Positions 34,644-41,493 of a stretch of 64,000 nt of DNA are shown piece after piece. The stretch lies in assembly GCA_024231975.1 (NCBI GenBank), contig JAAEQB010000120.1, forward strand, positions 1 through 64,000, written 5' to 3'. Numbering within the stretch: position 1 is the stretch's first letter; each line of letters starts with the position of its first letter. The position numbers and the translations under genes are program-made. The stretch is from Allobosea sp. (GTDB taxonomy: Bacteria; Pseudomonadota; Alphaproteobacteria; Rhizobiales; Beijerinckiaceae). The notes under the pieces were generated by a model. That model searched no databases, was not told the origin of the DNA, and worked only from the letters and a program-made list of their open reading frames with translations.

Positions 34644-36377
34644 ATGGCAACGATGGAGATGCGCAAGGACCTCTTCGCCGACGAGCGCGACGACAATCTC
34701 AACGTCGTCGGCAAGGGTGTGCAGCGCCAGGACATGCCCGGCCATGTCACGGCGCGCACCCGCTTCTTCGATGATCACGCCTTCGACGGCATGCTGCATC
34801 TAAAGGTGGTGCGCAGCCCGCATCACCATGCCCGCATCCGCGCGATCGACGTCTCGGCCGCGGAGCGCGCGCCCGGCGTCAAGCGCGTCCTGCGCGGCGC
34901 CGATGTGCCCGTGAACAAGAACACGCTGCTCAGCCTGATCAATTTCGGCAAGGACGACGAGCCGTCGCTGGCGGTGAGCAAGGTCGCTTACAAGGGCGAG
35001 CCGGTCGTGGCGGTCCTCGCCGACAGCGAGGCGCAGGCGCAGGCGGCCTGCAAGCTGGTCCGGATCGACTACGATCCCCTGCCGGCGGTGTTCGACGTCG
35101 AGGAGACGCTGAAGCCCGGTGCGCCGGTGGTCAACGAGACCTATCCCGGCAACTACTTCGAATATCACGAGCGCTTCGACCATCAGAAGCTGCGCTTTGG
35201 CGATGTCGAGCGCGGCTTCGCCGGCGCCGACATCGTGATGGAACATCGCTACCAGATGTCGCCAATCGAGCATGCGCCGACCGAGACCAATGGCTCGATC
35301 GCGGCGCCCGAGCAGAACGGCCGCTATCTCGTGCATTCCTGCGCGCAGGGCCTGTTCTTCGCGCTCGGCACCACCGCCAAGATCGTCGACGTCGAGTCGA
35401 ACCAGCTGCATTTCATCGGCGGCACGGTCGGCGGCGGTTTCGGCGGCAAGGTCGACTCGCTGACCGAGCCATTGGCCGTGCTCGGCGCCATGCTGACCGG
35501 CCGGCCGGTGCGCTTCGTGCTCGATCGCGAGGAGGAGATGCTCTACGGCTCGCCGCGCGGGGCCGAGCGCATCTACATCAAGGACGGGCTGATGCGCGAC
35601 GGGCGGATCGTCGCCCGCCATATCCGCAGCTATTTCGACGCCGGCGCCTATACCCGCCTGTCGAGCTATGCGGCGATCAAGTGCACCGCGCATGTGCCGG
35701 GGCCGTACTGGATCCCCAACGTCGCTTCCGACATCTACGTCGCCTACACCAATCGCTGCCCGTCCACCGCGATGCGCGGCTTCGGCGTCACCGCGGTCGA
35801 TTTCGCATTGGAGGTCCAGATGGACCGCCTCGCGGAGGCGGCGAACATGGACCCGATGGAGCTGCGCATCCTCAACGCCTATCGCGATGGGGACATGAAG
35901 CCGCATCGGCGCGCCGCCAAGAACACGGCGCTGGTCGAATGCGTCCAGGTCGCAGCCGAGAAGGCGAACTGGCCGCTCTCCGAGCAGGCGAAGCGGGCCT
36001 CTTCGCTGATCGGCGGCGGCGCCAGCGAGCGCTCGCAGATTCCGGCGACCCAGATCGACGCCCGCGGCCAGATCGGCCGGCCCGATACCCGCAATGGGCC
36101 GGTGACGCAGGTGCTGCCGGCCGGCACGAGCCGGATCGCGCCGAGCAAGCAGCCGGTGATGGAAGGCGCCCGCGACGGCCGCGCCGCGCCGACCCAGGTG
36201 CCGCGCTACGAGCCGCAGCGGCCGGCGGCCCCGCCGCCCCAAGCTTACCAGCCTGCGCCGCCGCCCGCCTATCAACCGCCACCCGCTCCCCCTGCCCCGC
36301 TACCGCCCGCCGCTCCCGCGCAGCCGCATCACGGCGCGGTGCGGTTCTCGTCGGTCTTCGGCACGAGGAGGCGCTGA
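34644..36377 (+). CDS. Molybdenum hydroxylase large subunit, N-terminal half (split subunit)
   Basis: This 577-residue protein covers the first half of a xanthine-dehydrogenase-family molybdopterin subunit: the a/b hammerhead domain (GKGVQRQDMPGHVTARTRFFDD to about residue 150), then the first Moco-binding domain with GGTVGGGFGGK (about residue 265) and STAMRGFGVTAVDFALE (about residue 376, the Arg usually near the substrate). It stops after about residue 455 of homology. About 120 residues of low complexity follow, ending in a Pro/Ala-rich tail (APPPQAYQPAPPPAYQPPP). The AMRGFG motif resembles xanthine and nicotinate dehydrogenases, not the AYRCSFR motif of form I CO dehydrogenase. Confidence 0.88.
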   Translation: MATMEMRKDLFADERDDNLNVVGKGVQRQDMPGHVTARTRFFDDHAFDGMLHLKVVRSPHHHARIRAIDVSAAERAPGVKRVLRGADVPVNKNTLLSLINFGKDDEPSLAVSKVAYKGEPVVAVLADSEAQAQAACKLVRIDYDPLPAVFDVEETLKPGAPVVNETYPGNYFEYHERFDHQKLRFGDVERGFAGADIVMEHRYQMSPIEHAPTETNGSIAAPEQNGRYLVHSCAQGLFFALGTTAKIVDVESNQLHFIGGTVGGGFGGKVDSLTEPLAVLGAMLTGRPVRFVLDREEEMLYGSPRGAERIYIKDGLMRDGRIVARHIRSYFDAGAYTRLSSYAAIKCTAHVPGPYWIPNVASDIYVAYTNRCPSTAMRGFGVTAVDFALEVQMDRLAEAANMDPMELRILNAYRDGDMKPHRRAAKNTALVECVQVAAEKANWPLSEQAKRASSLIGGGASERSQIPATQIDARGQIGRPDTRNGPVTQVLPAGTSRIAPSKQPVMEGARDGRAAPTQVPRYEPQRPAAPPPQAYQPAPPPAYQPPPAPPAPLPPAAPAQPHHGAVRFSSVFGTRRR

Positions 36378-36378
36378 G

Positions 36379-37422
36379 ATGGCTCGTCACGAAGGCCGCG
36401 GCATGGCCTCGGTCAACTATCCGATCGGCATGAACCTCGGCGGCGATCCGAGCCAGGCGCTGATCCATTCCAACCCGGACGGCAAGTTCACTGTCGCGCT
36501 CTCGGCGATCGATCTCGGCCAGGGCATGAAGCAGGTCTCGCGCCAGATCGCGGCCGAGACGCTCGGCGTGCCCATCGAGGACGTCTATGTCGACACCGCC
36601 GACAGCGACACCGGCCCGCACGACATGGGCTCCTTCGCCTCGCGCGGCACACACCGCATGGGCAACGCCATCATCGTCGCCGCCCGCGAGGCGCGCGGCG
36701 TGCTGCTCGAAGCGGCGGCGGAAGAGCTCGAGGTCAACGCCGCCGACCTCGTCACCGACGGACGCGGCAACATCCATGTCCGCGGCGCCCCTTCGCGCAG
36801 CATCACGGTCAAGGCCACCGCCCAGGCGGCGCAGTTCAAGCAGGGCAAGACCATCGCCGGGCGCGGCATCTTCCTGATCCCGCTCTCGGCCGTCGATGCC
36901 GAAACCGGCGAGATGAACCCGAACACCGCCTTCGCCCATGCCTGCCTCGTCGCCGATGTCATGGTCGACGACGAGACCGGCGAGGTCGAAGTGCTCCGCA
37001 TGACCAGCGCCTATGAGCTCGGCCGCGTCATCAATCCGCGCATGGTCGAGCAGCAACTGGTCGGCGGAGCCTGGATGGGCATCAGCCACGCGCTCTATGA
37101 GACGCCGGAGCCGTACTACCCCAATCCCGAGCACGGCCCACGCGACTTCAACGAGTATCTGATGCCGGGGCCGGGTGACATCGCGCCCTACCACGTCACC
37201 GTGCTGGAGCGGCCGGCCCCGGACGGGCCGTTCGGCGGCAAGGGGCCAGGCGAGATGTGCGCCAACCCGGTGCTGCCGGCGATAGCAAACGCCGTCTACA
37301 ACGCTGTCGGCGTTCGGGTCGACGAATTGCCGATCACGCCCGAGAAGATCCTGCGGGCGCTCCGGGCCAATGGCGGCGTCAAGCCCGGCCCGCGCCGCGG
37401 CGGCCCGGTGAACTGGCGGTGA
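36379..37422 (+). CDS. Molybdenum hydroxylase large subunit, C-terminal half (split subunit)
   Basis: This 347-residue protein supplies the second Moco domain that the preceding gene lacks. It begins with GGDPSQALIHSNPDGKFTVALSAIDLGQGMKQVSRQIAAETLG, contains HACLVADVMVDDETGEVEV, and ends with GGKGPGEMCANPVLPAIANAV, where the Glu of GPGE matches the catalytic base of the family. The ATG lies one base after the upstream stop in a different frame. Both halves would have to associate to form an active site. A split large subunit is known for nicotinate dehydrogenase of Eubacterium barkeri (NdhL/NdhM). Confidence 0.88.
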   Translation: MARHEGRGMASVNYPIGMNLGGDPSQALIHSNPDGKFTVALSAIDLGQGMKQVSRQIAAETLGVPIEDVYVDTADSDTGPHDMGSFASRGTHRMGNAIIVAAREARGVLLEAAAEELEVNAADLVTDGRGNIHVRGAPSRSITVKATAQAAQFKQGKTIAGRGIFLIPLSAVDAETGEMNPNTAFAHACLVADVMVDDETGEVEVLRMTSAYELGRVINPRMVEQQLVGGAWMGISHALYETPEPYYPNPEHGPRDFNEYLMPGPGDIAPYHVTVLERPAPDGPFGGKGPGEMCANPVLPAIANAVYNAVGVRVDELPITPEKILRALRANGGVKPGPRRGGPVNWR

Positions 37423-37426
37423 GCCG

Positions 37427-38311
37427 ATGGCGCTGAGGACGACCGTCGCCGGCATCTCCAGCCCCGAGGACCTCGCCGAGGCCCTGCAGGCGGCGATGTA
37501 TCTCGCCGATGACGGCATCGCGACGGCCGGCTACCTCTCGCTCGCGCTCGGCAAGCCGTTGCTGCTGGAGGGCGCACCCGGCGTCGGCAAGACCGAGGCC
37601 GCCAAGGCGCTCGCCGGCATCCTCGGGCGCCAGCTCATCCGCCTGCAATGCTTCGAGGGTATCGATGCGGCCGCCGCCCTCTACGAATGGAACTATCCGC
37701 GCCAGATGCTCGCCATCCGCCAGGCGAAGGAGGGCGAACAGCTCGACATCTATCGCGACGATTTCCTGATCGAACGGCCGATGCTGACGGCGCTGCGGCG
37801 ACCGGACTCGACGGTGCTGCTGATCGACGAGATCGACCGCTCCGACCATGAATTCGAGGCCTTCCTGCTCGAATTCCTCTCGGATTTCTCGATCTCGATC
37901 CCCGAGCGCGGCACGCTGCGCGCGCCTGAGCGGCCGGTGGTGATCCTGACCTCGAACCGCACCCGCGAGCTGCACGAGGCGCTGCGCCGCCGCTGCGTCT
38001 ACCACTACATCGCGTACCCAGAGCCCGAACGGGAGGCGCAGATCATCATGCTGCGCTCCTCCGCCGTCGCCGAGAGCACGGCGCGCGCCGTCGTCCATGC
38101 GGTCGGGCTGTTGCGGCAGGAGCCGCTCGCCAAGCCGCCCGGCGTCGCCGAGGCGGTCGACTGGGCCGAGGCGGCAACGGCGCTGGCGCAGAGCGGTGCG
38201 CCCTGGCCGGAAGCCTTCCGCCGCTCGCTCGGCGCCGCGATCAAGGATGAGGAAGACCTCGCCCATTTGCGGCCGCGCCTGCCGCTGTTCATCTCGGGAC
38301 TGGCGGCATGA
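37427..38311 (+). CDS. MoxR-family AAA+ ATPase, CoxD-like maturation chaperone
   Basis: The protein has 294 residues: Walker A GAPGVGKT (49-56), Walker B VLLIDEIDR, sensor 1 in VILTSNRTRELHEALRRRC, and the MoxR-type IRLQCFEGIDAAAALYEWNYPRQ segment. CoxD of the CO dehydrogenase system, a close relative by context, helps sulfurate the active site. Next to a VWA protein it forms the MoxR-VWA pair typical of metalloenzyme maturation. Four bases separate it from the large subunit gene. Confidence 0.9.
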   Translation: MALRTTVAGISSPEDLAEALQAAMYLADDGIATAGYLSLALGKPLLLEGAPGVGKTEAAKALAGILGRQLIRLQCFEGIDAAAALYEWNYPRQMLAIRQAKEGEQLDIYRDDFLIERPMLTALRRPDSTVLLIDEIDRSDHEFEAFLLEFLSDFSISIPERGTLRAPERPVVILTSNRTRELHEALRRRCVYHYIAYPEPEREAQIIMLRSSAVAESTARAVVHAVGLLRQEPLAKPPGVAEAVDWAEAATALAQSGAPWPEAFRRSLGAAIKDEEDLAHLRPRLPLFISGLAA

Positions 38312-38322
38312 TGGTCTCGACG

Positions 38323-38407
38323 TCATTGCGAGCGCAGCGAAGCAATCCAGGAGGGTGCAGCGCTCTGCCGCCCCTAGATTGCATCGTCGCTGCGCTCCTC
38401 GCAATGA
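38323..38407. repeat. REP-like inverted repeat
   Basis: The left arm TCATTGCGAGCGCAGCGAAG and the right arm CGTCGCTGCGCTCCTCGCAA can pair, giving an imperfect hairpin of about 25-30 bp around a 30-base loop. It resembles the dispersed ATTGCGAGCGCAGCGAAGCAAT-type repeats that I remember from alphaproteobacterial genomes. It sits within the operon, between the MoxR and VWA genes. Confidence 0.6.
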
Positions 38408-38424
38408 CGGAAAGCGCAAACGCG

Positions 38425-38575
38425 TCCCCTTCCCCCTTGCGGGGAAGGGTTAGGGATGGGGGGCGAACGACCGGGTACAGGGCTGCTCGTAGAAGCGGAC
38501 CATCCCAACTCCCAGCGAATTCGCTTCGACTTTACGCCCCCCACCCCTACCCCTCCCCACAAGGGGGAGGGGTTC
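38425..38575. repeat. GC-rich palindromic intergenic element, copy 2
   Basis: The left arm begins CCCCTTCCCCCTTGCGGGGA and continues to AGGGATGGGGGG; the right arm is near its reverse complement (CCCCCCACCCCTACCCCTCC, then ACAAGGGGGAGGGG). It is a relative of the element at 32235-32367 with a different centre. Together with the REP-like repeat it fills most of the 310-base gap in this operon. No gene is seen here. Confidence 0.7.
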
Positions 38576-38621
38576 CCTGCGCCTCTCAGCCTTTCGTAAG
38601 GCGTGAAGGGCGGTGCGCGCC

Positions 38622-39737
38622 ATGATCGCCCCACTTCCCCCTGCCATCAGGCTCTTCGTCGCCTTTCCAACGCTGCTGCGCGAGCACGGCATCGCGGCCG
38701 CGCCGGAGCAAACCACCAGCTTCCTGATGGCGGTCGACCTGCTTGGCCCGCGCAGCGTTGAGCACATCCGCAAGGCCGCGATCGCCACGCTCGCCCCCCA
38801 CCCCGAGAAGCGCGGGCTCTTCGATGCGCTGTTCGACATGCACTTCCTCGGCGGCGCCCTCGCCGAGCCCGGCGATGATGATTTCGCGCCGGACGAGGAC
38901 ATCTCGGTCCAAGAGGACACCGGCTCGCGCGAGGTGCTGATCGGCGAGGAGGCCAACGAGACCGGCCAGGCCGCTACCGGCGCGGAAGCACTGTCGATCC
39001 GCCAGTTGAAGACGCTGGACGAGAGCGAGACCTTGCGCCGTTTCGGCCGGGCATTGCCAGCCGCCCTGCCCCGCCGCCGCAGCTATCGCCACCGGGCTGC
39101 GCGGCGCGGGCCGATGGTCGACCTAGCCCGCAGCCTCAAGGACGCCATCCGCCATGACGGTGAGGTGATGAGCCTGAAGCGGCTGCGGCGTATGACGCGG
39201 CCACGGCCGATCCTGCTGCTGATCGACGTCTCCGGCTCGATGAAACAGCGCAGCGACGCCAATCTCGCTCTGGCGCATACGATCGTGCACGCGACCCGGC
39301 AGGTCGAGGTCTTCACCTTCGGCACGCGCCTCACCCGCGTGACGCGGGCGCTCAGGCGCAAGCGCCGCGAGCAGGCGCTGGCGGAAGCCTCCGGGCTCGT
39401 CGCCGACTGGGATGGCGGCACCCGCATCGGCGATGCGCTGCAGGCCTTCCTGGCCGTGCCACGCTTTGCCTCCTATGCGCGCGGCGCCGTCGTCGTCGTG
39501 CTCTCCGATGGTCTCGAGCGCGGCGATCCTTCGGCGCTGGTCGCGGCGGTCGCAAGGCTGGCGCAGCGCGCCCATCGCATCGACTGGCTGACGCCGCTCG
39601 CCGCCGATCCCGGCTATCGGCCCGAAACCGAAGCGCTCCGGCTGATCGCGCCGCGCCTCGCCAGCCTCTCGGACGGCGGCGGCACGGCGCGGATCTGCCG
39701 GCACATCCTGTCACTCGGAGGCTCGCTGGCGGCATGA
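38622..39737 (+). CDS. VWA-domain protein, CoxE-like maturation factor
   Basis: The protein has about 371 residues. The C-terminal half is a von Willebrand A domain with the MIDAS motif LIDVSGSM (Asp-x-Ser-x-Ser) and a later Asp in VLSDGLERGD. The N-terminal half includes LFVAFPTLLREHGIAAAPEQTTSFLMA and an acidic segment (FAPDEDISVQED), as in CoxE. It would act with the MoxR-type ATPase on the molybdenum enzyme. The start at 38622 is preferred to a GTG at 38613 for spacing from AAGGG. Its stop overlaps the next gene (ATGA). Confidence 0.88.
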   Translation: MIAPLPPAIRLFVAFPTLLREHGIAAAPEQTTSFLMAVDLLGPRSVEHIRKAAIATLAPHPEKRGLFDALFDMHFLGGALAEPGDDDFAPDEDISVQEDTGSREVLIGEEANETGQAATGAEALSIRQLKTLDESETLRRFGRALPAALPRRRSYRHRAARRGPMVDLARSLKDAIRHDGEVMSLKRLRRMTRPRPILLLIDVSGSMKQRSDANLALAHTIVHATRQVEVFTFGTRLTRVTRALRRKRREQALAEASGLVADWDGGTRIGDALQAFLAVPRFASYARGAVVVVLSDGLERGDPSALVAAVARLAQRAHRIDWLTPLAADPGYRPETEALRLIAPRLASLSDGGGTARICRHILSLGGSLAA

Positions 39738-40615
39738 CCGGTCTCGTCGATTCCCATTTCCACATCTGGCGGCAGGCCGACCTGCCCTGGCTGCTTGGCC
39801 CGATGCAGCCCCGCATCTTCGGCCCCTACGAACCGATCCGGCGCGACTATCCGATCGCGGAATATCTCAGCGATTGCCGGCCGGCCGGCGTGACCGAGGC
39901 CGTCTATGTCCAGGCCAACTGGGCGACCGACCGCTTTCTCGACGAGGTGACTTACGTCTCGCAGGCTTCGGACGAAAGCGGCTTCCCGATCGCCATCGTC
40001 GCCTATGCCAACATGTTGGCGGGGGATGTGCGCCCTCAACTCGACCAGCTCGCCCGCAACAACCGGGTGCGCGGCGTGCGCATGCAATTGCACTGGCACG
40101 AGAACACGCTTTACCGCTTCGCGAGCGGACCCGATCTCGCCCGCGATCCGCGATTGACCGCCAATGTCGGGCGCATGGCGGAATACGGCTTCAGCTTCGA
40201 CCTCCAGGTCTTCGCCGGCCAGATGGCGGGCGCGGCCGAGCTCGCCGCCGCCTGCCCGAAGGTGACCTTCGTGCTCCAGCACGCCGGCATGCTGGAAGAC
40301 CTCTCGCCGGAGGGCATCGCCGCCTGGCGCGCCGGCATGACGCTGCTGGCGGCTCAGCCCAACATCACCAGCAAGCTCTCCGGCCTCGGCACCTTCCTGC
40401 GCCGCAACGATCCGGAGCAGATCGCCTTCATCGTCGGCGAGACGCTTGCCCTGTTCGGCGCGCAGCGCTGCCTGTTCGGCTCCAATTTCCCGATCGAGAA
40501 GCTCTGGACGTCCTACGCCGAGCTGATCGCCGCGCATCGCGCCGCGGTGCCGCAAGCCGCGCAGGAAGCCGTGTTCAACGACACCGCGAGGCGGGTCTAC
40601 CGCCTCGGCCAATAA
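39734..40615 (+). CDS. Amidohydrolase-family (COG3618) TIM-barrel hydrolase, possible lactonase
   Basis: The protein has 293 residues. It starts with the metal-binding HxH (VDSHFHIW, His8 and His10) and has GVRMQLHWHENTLYRF, a further His in FVLQHAGML, and an Asp-like C-terminal site in LFGSNFPIEKL. Here Asn stands where Asp is frequent (GSDFP) in lactonase-type members. The family includes 2-pyrone-4,6-dicarboxylate, L-fucono- and sugar lactonases. It is coupled to the VWA gene by ATGA. It probably hydrolyses a ring-opened or lactone intermediate of the compound attacked by the hydroxylase. Confidence 0.85.
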   Translation: MTGLVDSHFHIWRQADLPWLLGPMQPRIFGPYEPIRRDYPIAEYLSDCRPAGVTEAVYVQANWATDRFLDEVTYVSQASDESGFPIAIVAYANMLAGDVRPQLDQLARNNRVRGVRMQLHWHENTLYRFASGPDLARDPRLTANVGRMAEYGFSFDLQVFAGQMAGAAELAAACPKVTFVLQHAGMLEDLSPEGIAAWRAGMTLLAAQPNITSKLSGLGTFLRRNDPEQIAFIVGETLALFGAQRCLFGSNFPIEKLWTSYAELIAAHRAAVPQAAQEAVFNDTARRVYRLGQ

Positions 40616-40632
40616 TCAAGGGGAGGACGTTC

Positions 40633-41481
40633 ATGGCCCTCGAAATCAAGATCCTCGACTATGGCGATATCGAGCTGGAATCGAGCTTCCTCGTCCTCGG
40701 CCGCGATTGCGGCCGCACCCGCCGCGTGCCGACCTATGGCTTCCTGATCCTTGGCGGGCCCTGGCCGGTGGTGGTCGACACCGGCTACCGCCACAACCAG
40801 ATCATGGAGAGCCTCGGCATGCGCGGCCTCCAGTTCCACGAGAACATGATCGAGAACCAGCTCGCCAGGCACGGCGTGCGGATGGGCGATGTGCGCTATG
40901 TCATGCACACCCATCTCCATATCGACCATGCCGGGAAGGACGAGCTCTTCCCGATGAACACCACCGTGCTCGTCAACCGGCGCGAGCTCGAATACTCCGT
41001 CTCCGGGCTGATGCACCCGCAATATCCGGCGCCCGACATCAAGCACCTGATCGACCGACTGCACACGCGCGACGCGCTGCGCTTCGAGGACCTCGAACTC
41101 TCCGGAATGATCGAGCTCTTCCCCGGCTGCTATCTCGAAGCCGCCGGCGCCCACACCGAAGGCTCGATGAACGTCCATGTCGACACCAATGAGGGCCGCG
41201 CCATCATCTGCGGCGACGTGATCTACGACTTCAACGACCAGATCGTCTCGCCCTTCCACGAGCTCCACGCCAACGAGCCGCGCACCACCGGCAATCATGG
41301 CGTCTCCAAGCGCGAGGAGAAGGCGGCGATCAAGAAGTTGCTCGCCAATGGCGCCTTCCTGCTGCCGGTGCACGACAAGCCGGCCAAGATCGCCCATGGC
41401 CAGGTCGTCGGCCGCATGGACATGGCGGTGCCCGGCCCCGTCGTGCAGTCGCTGCCGGCGCGCAACTGGTTCGCGGCCTGA
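40633..41481 (+). CDS. Metallo-beta-lactamase-fold hydrolase (AHL-lactonase family)
   Basis: The protein has 282 residues with the two-metal motif HTHLHIDH (His94, His96, Asp98, His99), a bridging Asp in ICGDVIYDF, and later His residues in AAGAHTEGS and LPVHDKPAK. Its architecture matches N-acyl homoserine lactonases of the AttM/AiiA group, but this fold hydrolyses many lactones and esters. GGGAGGACGTTC precedes the ATG. In this cluster it is more likely a catabolic lactonase than a quorum-quenching enzyme. Attention to that alternative is warranted because AttM also belongs to a catabolic operon. Confidence 0.87.
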   Translation: MALEIKILDYGDIELESSFLVLGRDCGRTRRVPTYGFLILGGPWPVVVDTGYRHNQIMESLGMRGLQFHENMIENQLARHGVRMGDVRYVMHTHLHIDHAGKDELFPMNTTVLVNRRELEYSVSGLMHPQYPAPDIKHLIDRLHTRDALRFEDLELSGMIELFPGCYLEAAGAHTEGSMNVHVDTNEGRAIICGDVIYDFNDQIVSPFHELHANEPRTTGNHGVSKREEKAAIKKLLANGAFLLPVHDKPAKIAHGQVVGRMDMAVPGPVVQSLPARNWFAA

Positions 41482-41493
41482 CGGGGGTCGCCA

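Noticed and set aside
36375..36380. The split Moco subunit as a simple frameshift artefact
   Set aside because: The first part has a long low-complexity tail after its homology ends, and the second has its own ATG and an N-terminal segment, so a single-base error would not restore a normal continuous subunit. Reads should still be checked.
34644..37422. Genuine carbon monoxide dehydrogenase (form I)
   Set aside because: The large subunit has AMRGFG instead of the AYRCSFR active-site motif and is split, so it is a related hydroxylase and not CO dehydrogenase.
32235..38575. CRISPR array or insertion sequence in the repeat-bearing gaps
   Set aside because: The repeats are inverted arms without regular direct-repeat/spacer structure, and no transposase gene or target duplication is visible.
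40633..41481. Quorum-quenching AHL lactonase as the primary role
   Set aside because: The fold allows it, but the gene is embedded in a catabolic operon with other hydrolases and no luxI/luxR genes are present, so a catabolic lactonase is preferred.
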